Below are positions 1 to 6,333 of a DNA stretch of 10,673 nt, piece by piece. Under the pieces are notes generated by a model that was not told the origin of the DNA, made no database searches, and worked only from the letters and a program-made list of their open reading frames with translations. Source of the stretch: M3007 sp046160345 (GTDB lineage: Bacteria > Bacteroidota > Bacteroidia > Chitinophagales > Saprospiraceae); NCBI GenBank assembly GCA_046160345.1, contig JBJXGO010000223.1:1-10673 (forward strand). The letters run 5' to 3'. A program made the translations under genes and the position numbers. The first letter of the stretch is position 1; each line of letters starts with the position of its first letter.

Positions 1-364
1 GCGAGATCATGCCCACGATGCTGTGTTCCATTGCACCGAAGTGGAAAGAACGGTCGCGGGCTTTTGTGTAACCAAGTCGCTTGCCCTGCCATTGGCAAAA
101 CATTCGGTCAAGCGGCATTTCCCGCGCCGTGAATACGCCCAAGTTGCGGTGCATGGTGAAAATCACCTCGTCGGGTAGAAGGGCACAGGCAGCGCCCACT
201 GAAATAGCCTCTTGCCCAATGCCCGAAAACCATTTGGAAATACGCCCCTGCCGCAGGAGGTTGAGCATTTTTTCCTCGATTAGGCGCGGTTTGGCGAGTT
301 CTTCGTAGAGATGGAGGAGGGTTTGGTTGGTGAACCCTTTTTTGTTGAATATTATGGCAGCCAT
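1..364 (-). CDS. Thiamine-diphosphate-dependent 2-oxoacid dehydrogenase E1 component, N-terminal part (cut by window edge)
   Basis: This is the first 121 codons of an E1 subunit of a 2-oxoacid dehydrogenase complex (pyruvate or branched-chain type). E1 uses thiamine diphosphate to decarboxylate the 2-oxoacid and passes the acyl group to lipoyl-E2 in the cytoplasm. I read the frame directly from the minus strand: ATG at 364 and no stop to the edge. Family marks are QGRISKWFSGIGQEAISVG (residues 39-57), MHRNLGVF (71-78) and RDRSFHFG (103-110), all typical of the alpha part. Bacteroidota often carry an alpha-beta fusion with exactly this kind of start, but the beta part would lie outside the window, so fusion cannot be judged. 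The substrate cannot be told from this part. It lies 57 bp downstream of the phosphodiesterase-like gene on the same strand, and I see no promoter in that gap, so co-transcription is possible. The lipA gene elsewhere in the window makes the cofactor for such complexes. Confidence 0.9.
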   Translation of the reverse strand, partial: MAAIIFNKKGFTNQTLLHLYEELAKPRLIEEKMLNLLRQGRISKWFSGIGQEAISVGAACALLPDEVIFTMHRNLGVFTAREMPLDRMFCQWQGKRLGYTKARDRSFHFGAMEHSIVGMIS

Positions 365-421
365 GGCTTGAATGTAGGGATTTTGGGAGTTGTTTGTTTG
401 ATTATGCGGCGCAAAGAACGC

Positions 422-1474
422 TCAAATCCCCAACGCTGCAAACACCGGATAATGATCGGAAAAATCACCATCATGGACGGTGCGGCAAGAAAAGGTGGTG
501 ATGCTTTTTTCGGTCAGGATATAATCGATGCGGAGCAAGGGTAAAGCGCCCCCAAAAGTAGTGCCGAGCCCCAGCGCTTTTTGACGGAAGGTGTCGCGAA
601 AGCCTCTGGAAAGTAAGGCGTAAACATAGGAGTTGGGCGTATCGTTGAAGTCGCCGCATATGATAACAGGGTGCTTGCAGGCAGTTATGTGCTCGTTCAA
701 TTTCTGTGCCTGTTCAGCGCGCAGACTGGTGGCGGAACCTACACGGCCTAACACAAAGCCTATGTCCTGCCAGGTTTCTTCCTCTTCGATATCGCCGCTT
801 TCGATCACTTTAGCAGCAGTTTTTGTCACCCTATTAGATTGAAGGTGAACATTATAGACACGGATGACCTTTTTTTCGCTTATTCGAATATCTGCCCAAA
901 GGGTGGAGTTGGAGGTGTTTTCAAATTTCACGTCGCCGCCTGCAATAATGGGGAATCTGCTCAGAATGACCGTTCCCTTTTTCAAATTGAAGGCGTGCGG
1001 ATAGCCCATTTTTTCCGCCAGAAGTCGATAGAATTTACCACTTGTTTCCTGGGTACAAAGAATATCTGGAAAGCCATTTTCCTGTAAAAAACCGGCATAG
1101 GCTGCTGCACGTTTTTCGCGCAAGGCATCGTTGGCTTCCCTTCCCTGATAAATGCCGCCAAGATTATGCGTGGATATTGTAACGGCATTTTCTGGCACGG
1201 TATCTTTTCCAAAGTCAAAGCCGATAAAACCTGTGATATGTTGCCACCCGAATGCCAAAATACCCAGGTGATAGAGCGCAAAGCGGTGACCATTCCAGGC
1301 CCAAAAGCCCATTAATATCAAGTTGGTCAACAACATCCAGGGAAATGCGGTGCCAAAAAACGACAACCATGAAAATTTGGCGGGGTTCACATAGGGGCAG
1401 ACATAGGCCAGTACCGTACAACAGATGACGACAGCACTCAGAATTCTGACTAAATATTGTAGCATTGACTTCAT
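422..1474 (-). CDS. Membrane-anchored endonuclease/exonuclease/phosphatase (EEP) family protein
   Basis: This 350-residue protein has an N-terminal membrane module and a C-terminal EEP domain, the metal-dependent phosphodiesterase fold of DNase I, exonuclease III, sphingomyelinases and inositol phosphatases. About three hydrophobic segments lie in residues 5-85. The EEP domain covers about 98-350 with the expected motifs: STHN (N104), CTQE (E143), ILSRFP (170-175), YNVHLQS (H210), GDFND (D275, N277), RIDYIL (D317) and SDHYPV (D340, H341). All catalytic positions I can place are present, so it should be an active enzyme, probably facing the periplasm or membrane surface. The substrate (nucleic acid, lipid or sugar phosphate) cannot be read from the sequence. 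Related Bacteroidota proteins with this layout are simply named endonuclease/exonuclease/phosphatase family. The ATG at 1474 is chosen because it precedes the first hydrophobic segment; a second ATG three codons later is possible. Confidence 0.9.
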   Translation of the reverse strand: MKSMLQYLVRILSAVVICCTVLAYVCPYVNPAKFSWLSFFGTAFPWMLLTNLILMGFWAWNGHRFALYHLGILAFGWQHITGFIGFDFGKDTVPENAVTISTHNLGGIYQGREANDALREKRAAAYAGFLQENGFPDILCTQETSGKFYRLLAEKMGYPHAFNLKKGTVILSRFPIIAGGDVKFENTSNSTLWADIRISEKKVIRVYNVHLQSNRVTKTAAKVIESGDIEEEETWQDIGFVLGRVGSATSLRAEQAQKLNEHITACKHPVIICGDFNDTPNSYVYALLSRGFRDTFRQKALGLGTTFGGALPLLRIDYILTEKSITTFSCRTVHDGDFSDHYPVFAALGI

Positions 1475-1480
1475 TTGATG

Positions 1481-1541
1481 TATCCCGGAACTCCGTTCCG
1501 GAGGATTTATGCTAACGTCCCCGGAACAGAGTTCCAGGGTA
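1481..1541. repeat. Head-to-head doublet of GGAAC-NNN-GTTCC palindromes (REP-like)
   Basis: There are two palindromes in the gap between divergent genes. The first is CCGGAAC-TCC-GTTCCGG (1485-1501, perfect 7-bp arms). The second is GGAAC-AGA-GTTCC (1523-1535), extended by CCC/GGG pairs outside one mismatch. The two copies are also inverted relative to each other: 1481-1501 matches the reverse complement of 1521-1541 with few differences, separated by 19 nt. The region can therefore fold as two small hairpins or one large one. This resembles paired REP elements; a double operator is the other possibility. Confidence 0.6.
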
Positions 1542-1658
1542 CTTCCTCGTTAAGAAAAGTCTAAACCTTGCATAATCCGTTCCTAAATGCTTCCCTTAAC
1601 GTTTAAAGCATTGAACTTTGCAAAAGTATCTCCCTTTCATTCTAACACATTGATTATC

Positions 1659-2387
1659 ATGTATAAAAAATCACTCCTTTTTTTTGCGGCTTTGTTCCTG
1701 TCTCAATTTGCTCATGCTCAGTTTGGTAAAATTCTCGACAAGGCAAAAGAAAAAGTCGGGCTTGATGCGCCTCTTAGCCAGGAAGAGGCTGGTAACGGAC
1801 TAAAGGAAGCACTAAACAACGGTATTGGCGAAGCAGTAGATTTTCTTTCCGCAAAAGACGGTTATTTCAAATCGCCCTACAAGATCCTTTTGCCCGAAGA
1901 AGCTCAAAAGGTGGTCAGCAGGCTTAAGACCATACCAGGCTTTTCCAATGTAGAGGCGGACTTGACCGAGCGAATGAATCGCGCCGCCGAAGACGCTGCC
2001 ACCAAAGCCAAGCCTATTTTTGTCAACGCTATCAAAAAACTTACCTTTCAGGATGCACTAAATATCCTTATGGGCAACCCCGACGCCGCAACGCGCTATT
2101 TGGAAAAAACCACCTTTGACCCCCTTTACGCTGAATTCAAACCCATTATTCAAAGCTCCCTCGACAAGGTCAACGCCCGGGAATATTGGAAGTCGTCTGT
2201 GACGGCCTACAACAAACTTCCGCTTGTGACGAAAACAAATCCCGAACTCGACGACCACGTTGCAAAAATGGCTCTTAAAGGTATGTTCGGCCTTGTTCAA
2301 AAGAAAGAAGAAGGCATTCGTTCCAACGTAAGCCTGCGCAATTCTGAACTTTTGAAAAAGGTGTTTGCGAAGCAGGATAAGAAATAA
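1659..2387 (+). CDS. Exported DUF4197 family protein
   Basis: This is a 242-residue exported protein of the DUF4197 family, whose function is unknown. The start is set at the ATG at 1659, because it places a signal peptide right at the N-terminus: MYKKS, a hydrophobic core LLFFAALFLS, then a signal peptidase I site AHA/Q after residue 20. An in-frame upstream ATG at 1587 would add 24 residues with no family meaning and is rejected. The mature part follows the family pattern: GLKEALNNGIGEAVDFLS (48-64), KDGYFKSPYKILLPEE (66-81), MNRAAEDAA (106-114), LTFQDALNIL (128-137), TTFDPLYAEFKPII (151-164), LDDHVAKMALKGMF (197-210) and LLKKVF (231-236). It looks mostly alpha-helical and probably works in the periplasm. 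It is a single gene, divergent from the EEP gene and convergent with the LOG gene. Confidence 0.88.
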   Translation: MYKKSLLFFAALFLSQFAHAQFGKILDKAKEKVGLDAPLSQEEAGNGLKEALNNGIGEAVDFLSAKDGYFKSPYKILLPEEAQKVVSRLKTIPGFSNVEADLTERMNRAAEDAATKAKPIFVNAIKKLTFQDALNILMGNPDAATRYLEKTTFDPLYAEFKPIIQSSLDKVNAREYWKSSVTAYNKLPLVTKTNPELDDHVAKMALKGMFGLVQKKEEGIRSNVSLRNSELLKKVFAKQDKK

Positions 2388-2415
2388 GTGCTTATTAGTT
2401 GGGTTGGTTATGGGC

Positions 2416-2476
2416 TGAATTGCAGGATTAGGGATCGACGCCAATTTCGGAAGGCTAACCTTAAACCTGCAATTCA
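2416..2476. terminator. Inverted repeat in the gap between convergent genes, possible bidirectional terminator
   Basis: TGAATTGCAGG (2416-2426) and CCTGCAATTCA (2466-2476) are perfect reverse complements of 11 bp, with a 39-nt loop. They fill the 91-bp gap between the ends of the DUF4197 gene (plus) and the LOG gene (minus). There is no clear T-run on either side and the loop is long, so this is not a canonical Rho-independent terminator. Position and symmetry still suggest a role in transcript end formation. Confidence 0.45.
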
Positions 2477-2478
2477 AT

Positions 2479-3207
2479 TCAAAGCTCGAAGTTGGGTTCC
2501 AGAAGGCTCGAATCTTCCGCATAAAACTTGTTGATATAAGCTACCGCTTCTTCCGGATCATCGGTAACAAGGAATAGATCAAGGTCATCCTTGTGGATAT
2601 TGTGGTGGCGCTCGAGCATTATTTCTACAATCCAGTTTTTCAATCCACCCCAAAACTCTACCCCCATAAGCACAATTGGCATCGGGGTGATCGTTTTGGT
2701 TTGTACCAGCGTGAGCACCTCGAACAGTTCGTCCAGGGTGCCAAACCCTCCGGGCATGACCACAAAAGCCTGAGCATATTTAACAAACATGACTTTGCGC
2801 ACAAAAAAGTAGCGGTATTTCAAATTGTGCTCTGGCGCGATATAGGGATTGTGGTGTTGTTCGAAAGGCAAATCAATATTAAGCCCAATAGAAGTGCCAC
2901 CCTTCATCCATGCGCCCTTATTGCCCGCTTCCATGATGCCCGGCCCGCCACCAGTAATTACGCCATAACCTTCTTCTACAAGCCTTGTAGCTATTTTAAT
3001 GGCCAGTTCGTAATAAACTGTCCCCGGTTTGGTTCGAGCCGAACCGAAGATAGACACGCATGGCCCGACCTTGTTGAGTACCTCGAATCCGTCCACAAAT
3101 TCAGCCATAACCTTGAACATGGTCCAGGCATTTTCGCCGCGTTTTTTTGACCATTTCTTTTGCGTCCCATTCTGTCCGTTCTTGTTGTCTTGTGGTTCTT
3201 TTTCCAT
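2479..3207 (-). CDS. LOG family (TIGR00730) nucleotide 5'-monophosphate phosphoribohydrolase
   Basis: This 242-residue cytoplasmic protein has the Rossmann-like fold of the LOG family (annotated in genomes as TIGR00730 or lysine decarboxylase-like). Members split a nucleoside monophosphate, such as a cytokinin nucleotide or AMP, into base and ribose 5-phosphate. The key motifs are VSIFGSAR (51-58), ITGGGPGIMEAGNKGA (84-99), FFVRKVMF (134-141) and PGGFGTLDE (152-160). Arg137 and Glu160 are 23 residues apart, as expected for the catalytic Arg/Glu pair of this family, so an active enzyme is likely. The first 25 residues are charged and variable, and the family core starts at about residue 28. 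The longer form with FFVRK and PGGFGTLDE is the one usual in Bacteroidota. It lies 33 bp downstream of the ABM-fold gene on the same strand, so the two are probably co-transcribed. The true base substrate is not known. Confidence 0.9.
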   Translation of the reverse strand: MEKEPQDNKNGQNGTQKKWSKKRGENAWTMFKVMAEFVDGFEVLNKVGPCVSIFGSARTKPGTVYYELAIKIATRLVEEGYGVITGGGPGIMEAGNKGAWMKGGTSIGLNIDLPFEQHHNPYIAPEHNLKYRYFFVRKVMFVKYAQAFVVMPGGFGTLDELFEVLTLVQTKTITPMPIVLMGVEFWGGLKNWIVEIMLERHHNIHKDDLDLFLVTDDPEEAVAYINKFYAEDSSLLEPNFEL

Positions 3208-3240
3208 AATTTATTGATGACATTAAACACATTGACCGCA

Positions 3241-3531
3241 TTAATCAATTACTTCTACTGTCCAGGCCTCGGCTTTTGCGGCAAACAAGGCTTTGGTTTT
3301 AGCCCAGGTATCGGCAAACAGGGGGGAAGAGCGGTAGGATTCCAAAGCATCTTCGCTGTCCCAATGGCTGAGTGTGAAAAGTACATGATGATGGGTTTTG
3401 TGCCTTAGCAATTCCATGTGTTGGCACCCTTCAAATGCGCGAATTTTAGCCTTGCTCGGTTCAAACACTTCCGCAACAAAGGCATCAACGGCCTCTTCCC
3501 TGAAGGTTAATTTTACGATTCGTTTTATCAA
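3241..3531 (-). CDS. Antibiotic biosynthesis monooxygenase (ABM) fold protein, TTG start
   Basis: This small single-domain protein (96 residues with the start chosen here) belongs to the ABM/quinol monooxygenase-like dimeric alpha-beta barrel group. Visible family features are the first strand IKRIVKLTF, the helix FEPSKAKIRAFEGCQHMELL, the strand HHHVLFTLSHW, and the helix SYRSSPLFADTWAKTKALF, ending in a strand (AEAWTVEVID). The frame has no ATG before the fold begins. TTG codons at 3540 and 3531 are the only sensible starts. The one at 3531 gives M-IKRIVKLTF, the usual start of this family, and is preferred; the upstream one would add three residues. An in-frame stop lies at 3550-3552, so no longer version exists. 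Some members oxidise quinols or help degrade haem, but many have no known activity. It is followed 33 bp later by the LOG gene and divergent from hpt. Confidence 0.82.
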   Translation of the reverse strand: MIKRIVKLTFREEAVDAFVAEVFEPSKAKIRAFEGCQHMELLRHKTHHHVLFTLSHWDSEDALESYRSSPLFADTWAKTKALFAAKAEAWTVEVID

Positions 3532-3628
3532 TATGATCAATGTGAGTAACTATCCAGCCGCTTGGGGCGACAATGATATTGTGATGAAATGATGGATTAT
3601 CATAAAGAAGTAAGATTTTTGCACCACC

Positions 3629-4174
3629 ATGCAAATATCCAATATTATTAACATCCACGAGCTAAATTTTGTGCCGCTAATATCCGAAGAGGAGGTACAA
3701 GCTCGTGTCCGTGTACTTGGCCAGGACTTGACCGAGCGTTTTCGAGGCAAAAACCCCTTGTTCATCAGTGTTTTAAGCGGCGCTTTTGTTTTTGCGTCCG
3801 ATTTGATCCGGGCTTTTGACAGCCATTGCGAAATAGGTTTTGTCAAACTCGCCTCCTATTCAGGCACCCGCTCTTCAGGGGATGTACAAACTGTAATGGG
3901 GCTGGATAAAGAGCTCCGCGACAGGCATCTTGTAGTGGTGGAAGACATACTTGACACTGGCCGAACACTACATTTTTTTTTGGAACATCTCCGTTCCCAG
4001 CAACCGGCGTCCATCTTTACCGTCACATTTTTGCGCAAACCCGAGGCGGTGCAATTTCCTGTTTCCGTGGATCTGGTAGGCTTTGATATTGAAGATAAAT
4101 TTGTAGTAGGCTATGGCCTTGATTACGATGGGCTGGGGCGAAATTTGGCCGGTGTTTGGCAGGTATCTGAATAA
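3629..4174 (+). CDS. hpt: Hypoxanthine phosphoribosyltransferase
   Basis: This is a purine salvage enzyme that joins hypoxanthine (often also guanine) to PRPP, giving IMP or GMP in the cytoplasm. The 181-residue length is normal. Visible motifs are FISVLSGAFVFASDL (45-59), FVKLASYSGT (71-80) before the flexible catalytic loop, the PRPP-binding signature VVVEDILDTGRT (102-113) with E105, D106 and the presumed catalytic base D109, and the purine-binding end FVVGYGLDYDGLGRNL (158-173) with D165. All are intact, so it should be active. The ATG at 3629 is kept because the first 15 residues match the usual family lead-in. The gene is divergent from the ABM gene and convergent with the secreted protein gene at 4221. 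The 5' leader region is A/T-rich, but I could not place a convincing promoter. Confidence 0.95.
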   Translation: MQISNIINIHELNFVPLISEEEVQARVRVLGQDLTERFRGKNPLFISVLSGAFVFASDLIRAFDSHCEIGFVKLASYSGTRSSGDVQTVMGLDKELRDRHLVVVEDILDTGRTLHFFLEHLRSQQPASIFTVTFLRKPEAVQFPVSVDLVGFDIEDKFVVGYGLDYDGLGRNLAGVWQVSE

Positions 4175-4176
4175 AG

Positions 4177-4215
4177 GTTCAATGTTCAGGATCAGAAACC
4201 GCCTGGACATTGGAC
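4177..4215. terminator. Hairpin between convergent genes, possible bidirectional terminator
   Basis: GTTCAATGTTCAGG (4177-4190) pairs with CCTGGACATTGGAC (4202-4215) over 14 positions with an 11-nt loop. Twelve are standard pairs; the two exceptions are T opposite G, allowed as G-U in RNA read from the plus strand. It starts 2 bp after the hpt stop codon and ends 5 bp before the stop of the minus-strand gene. No long T-run follows on either strand, so termination is an inference from position and stem strength. Confidence 0.55.
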
Positions 4216-4220
4216 ATTCC

Positions 4221-5198
4221 CTACGGGCGTTCAGGTTCCAGAAATAGGCGCGTTTCAAATATAGGCGTTTCCACAACTGCCTCAATATCAATATTAACTG
4301 TGATATCGTCCACCCAATTATCACTGCGAAGCGCAAAGAAAAAAGTGCCTTCTAGCGGAGCATATCGGCGTTGAGCATCTATGCTGATACCGGATTGCTG
4401 CATATAGGCGTTGTAGTTTTCACCCTTGGAAAAGCGCTGCCAGTTGTCCCAATCAACCAAGGCGTAATCAACATCTTCGCCAGCCTTGGAAGTGCTGAGG
4501 TCAATGGCCATACCCAGTGCAAAAGCCGCCAGCGCGGTCTCTGGTACCACGCCCATAATTTTTGCTGCACCGCTTTGAAAAACCTGTTTTAGTTTTTGTG
4601 CGTCTTTTTGTCGGGCCTCCTGCGCAGATTGGCCTACGGCAATTCGATAAGCCCACTGGCGGGTATTGGGTGGCAGGGTGAATTGATAGGCGTTCACCGG
4701 TTTTTTCATATAAAACTTGCTGGAACTAACCGTGGCCTGACCACCCAGCGTAACGATTTCGGCCTTTCGGCTGGTTTGCACGCTTTTTTTCCCGATTCGG
4801 AAGCTGGGTATTTCGCGAATATCCCAACTAAGGTGCGTATCGAAATGAGTCGTTTCTGCACTGCCAGGATGCCGGTCCAGCGTGAATCGGCAGATTTTTT
4901 TGCTCATGCCAACCTCGTGAAAACGAAGCAGGTAAATACCCGTTTTTGGGATCAACAAGGGTTTTTCCAACAATGAATCCAGCTCATAAGCGCGATATAA
5001 AAGGGGGCCGTCAGGATATTGGGAAAACTCGATGGACTTTATTTTTTTGCCCGTAAGTTCCTGCACATGCAGATGTATGGTGTCGCCTGCAGCAAAGCCA
5101 TAAAAGTGTTCGCTGGTGCCATCCAGTTTGAAGGTTTGATCAGCGACTTGTTGAGAAATGCCTGAAAGCGGAAATAAAAGGAGCAAGAATAGGCGCAT
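4221..5198 (-). CDS. Secreted protein of unknown function
   Basis: This is a 325-residue protein that I do not assign to a family. It has a clear signal peptide: MRLFLLLLFPLSGISQ, with cleavage probably after Ser-Gln near residue 16. Residues 30-110 look like a beta-sandwich: alternating strands IHLHVQEL, KIKSIEFSQY and LLYRAYEL, then GIYLLRFHEV (87-96). The middle (120-170) is also strand-rich. Residues 190-235 are helical and contain a hydrophobic stretch (KIMGVVPETALAAFALGMAI) that is more likely buried than membrane-spanning. The C-terminus (283-325) returns to strands, including DDITVNIDIEAVVE (297-310). No catalytic motif, lipobox or sorting domain is visible. An interaction or carbohydrate-binding role would fit, but that is a guess. 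The start at 5198 is the only one compatible with the signal peptide. Confidence 0.82.
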   Translation of the reverse strand: MRLFLLLLFPLSGISQQVADQTFKLDGTSEHFYGFAAGDTIHLHVQELTGKKIKSIEFSQYPDGPLLYRAYELDSLLEKPLLIPKTGIYLLRFHEVGMSKKICRFTLDRHPGSAETTHFDTHLSWDIREIPSFRIGKKSVQTSRKAEIVTLGGQATVSSSKFYMKKPVNAYQFTLPPNTRQWAYRIAVGQSAQEARQKDAQKLKQVFQSGAAKIMGVVPETALAAFALGMAIDLSTSKAGEDVDYALVDWDNWQRFSKGENYNAYMQQSGISIDAQRRYAPLEGTFFFALRSDNWVDDITVNIDIEAVVETPIFETRLFLEPERP

Positions 5199-5252
5199 GG
5201 ATTAGTATCTCAGTTTTGTAAATAATACAGCAAGGCGGAGATTTTGCAGGGG

Positions 5253-5284
5253 TGTTACGCAGATCATATAGCACCTGCGTAACA
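5253..5284. repeat. Perfect 10-bp inverted repeat upstream of the secreted-protein gene
   Basis: TGTTACGCAG (5253-5262) and CTGCGTAACA (5275-5284) are exact reverse complements with a 12-bp spacer. The dyad lies 55 bp upstream of the ATG of the minus-strand gene at 5198, so it could be a regulator site or an RNA hairpin in that leader. I see no promoter match beside it. Confidence 0.5.
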
Positions 5285-5322
5285 TCTGTCTGAAAGATAT
5301 GAGTAACATTTGCGCGAAAAAT
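5279..5322. repeat. Diverged direct repeat, period 24 bp
   Basis: Two adjacent units start with GTAACAT at 5279 and 5303. They share GTAACATYTG, then a GAAA block at matching spacing, and diverge toward the 3' end. The second unit is interrupted by the inserted miniature element at 5323. Read on the minus strand, the units give two similar 8-residue blocks (IFRANVTH, IFQTDVTQ), which may be chance or a coding remnant. Confidence 0.4.
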
Positions 5323-5421
5323 GAGAGTGTTCAGAAATGTGTGGCACACCTAAATTTGAATATTGATAATCAACGTAATAGTCGAGGTGTGCCACACTTT
5401 TCTGAACACTCTCCGAAAAAT
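5315..5421. mobile_element. 91-bp miniature inverted-repeat element (MITE) with 8-bp target duplication
   Basis: The element itself is 5323-5413; the range given includes its target duplication. The left terminal repeat (5323-5351) begins GAGAGTGTTCAGAAA and ends GGCACACCT. The right repeat (5385-5413) is its reverse complement at 28 of 29 positions; the one mismatch is T5338 against T5398. The loop of 33 bp is A/T-rich and cannot code for anything. The octamer CGAAAAAT directly precedes the left end (5315-5322) and directly follows the right end (5414-5421), a perfect 8-bp target site duplication. This is the signature of transposition by a DDE transposase acting in trans. An 8-bp duplication and TIRs near 29 bp fit several families (IS256, ISL3 and IS1595 among them); the parent cannot be named from this window. 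It lies 17 bp downstream of the lipA stop and could also act as a strong hairpin in that transcript. Confidence 0.88.
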
Positions 5422-5437
5422 CGGCGCAAAACCCGTC

Positions 5438-6328
5438 CTAAAAAACGTGTCGCTCAGCATGGTAACTGGAACGAACAAGCGGGCCACTTTCCACGTATTT
5501 CAACCCTTTGGCAAGGCCCACTTCTCGATATTCGGCAAATGTGTCGGGATGTACATACTCCGCCACCTCCAGGTGCATTTTAGTGGGTTGGAGGTATTGG
5601 CCGAGGGTGAGGATATCGCAGCCATTGGCCACGAGCTCATCCATGGACTGATAGATCTCTTCTTTGGTTTCACCCAGGCCAACCATGATGCCTGTTTTGG
5701 TGCGTTTGCCGTATTCTTTGGTGCGGCGGATCTGTTCGAGACTACGCTCCCACTTTGCTTGAGGGCGCACTTTCCGGTATAGGCGGGGCACCGTTTCCAT
5801 GTTATGGCTCACCACTTCTTGCCCAGCAGAGATCATGCGTTCCAGAGCCTCCCAATTCGCTTTTGTATCGGGTATGAGCGTTTCTATGGTGGTTTCGGGA
5901 CAACGTTCTTTTACGAGGCGGATCGTCTGGTGCCATATTTCAGCGCCCCGGTCCTGCAGTTCGTCTCTATTTACAGAGGTAATAACGGCATGTTTGACTT
6001 TCATCAACCAAATGGCCTCGGCCACACGGCGTGGCTCGTCGGTATCGTATTCATTGGGACGGCCTGTTTTTACCGCACAAAATGAGCAGGAACGGGTGCA
6101 AACATTGCCTAAGATCATAAAAGTAGCCGTCCCTGCCCCCCAGCATTCGCCCATGTTGGGGCAGCTGCCGCTTTGACAAATCGTGTGGAGTTTATACTCG
6201 TCCACAATGCTGCGCACATTGCGGTAGTTCTCGCCCATGGGTAGGCGTACTTTGAGCCATTCAGGGCGCTTGGGGCGGGAGTCAGGACCCGTATTATTGG
6301 GGGATTCGATGATTGGAAGTTCGAGCAT
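5438..6328 (-). CDS. lipA: Lipoyl synthase
   Basis: LipA inserts two sulfur atoms at C6 and C8 of an octanoyl group bound to a carrier protein (E2 or GcvH), making lipoyl, by radical SAM chemistry in the cytoplasm. The length of 296 residues is normal. The auxiliary [4Fe-4S] cluster, which is consumed as the sulfur source, is bound by C51, C56 and C62 (CQSGSCPNMGEC). The radical SAM cluster is bound by C77, C81 and C84 (CTRSCSFC). The C-terminal RSSYHAE (286-292) carries the conserved Ser ligand. Other conserved parts are ITSVNRDEL (116-124), SHNMETVPRLY (174-184), KTGIMVGLGET (211-221) and LTLGQYLQPT (240-249). All key residues are intact. The ATG at 6328 is 5 bp after the stop of the upstream exported-protein gene, so the two form an operon. 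Its product would serve the E1-containing complex begun at the left edge. Confidence 0.97.
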   Translation of the reverse strand: MLELPIIESPNNTGPDSRPKRPEWLKVRLPMGENYRNVRSIVDEYKLHTICQSGSCPNMGECWGAGTATFMILGNVCTRSCSFCAVKTGRPNEYDTDEPRRVAEAIWLMKVKHAVITSVNRDELQDRGAEIWHQTIRLVKERCPETTIETLIPDTKANWEALERMISAGQEVVSHNMETVPRLYRKVRPQAKWERSLEQIRRTKEYGKRTKTGIMVGLGETKEEIYQSMDELVANGCDILTLGQYLQPTKMHLEVAEYVHPDTFAEYREVGLAKGLKYVESGPLVRSSYHAERHVF

Positions 6329-6333
6329 GAATT

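Noticed and set aside
1613..1628. GAACTTTG and, on the other strand, TACTTTTG as promoter boxes for DUF4197 and the EEP gene
   Set aside because: Neither has a -33 TTG at the right distance, and the minus-strand box is about 150 bp from its gene; too weak to call.
2058..2522. 154-residue open frame on the minus strand opposite the DUF4197 gene
   Set aside because: It lies antisense to a well-supported family and crosses the intergenic hairpin; no domain is recognisable.
2593..3150. 185-residue open frame on the plus strand opposite the LOG gene
   Set aside because: It is fully antisense to a gene with intact catalytic motifs, and its translation has no recognisable domain or sensible composition.
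3573..3603. ATGATA...TATCAT inverted repeat in the ABM/hpt divergent gap
   Set aside because: Only 6-bp A/T-rich arms with a 19-bp spacer; expected by chance in such sequence.
5140..5349. Small minus-strand frame across the repeat gap
   Set aside because: Its start lies inside the MITE and its end overlaps the signal peptide region of the secreted-protein gene. The repeat structure explains its pattern better.
5363..5782. 139-residue plus-strand frame beginning in the MITE loop
   Set aside because: Most of it is antisense to lipA, and its first residues come from the terminal repeat.
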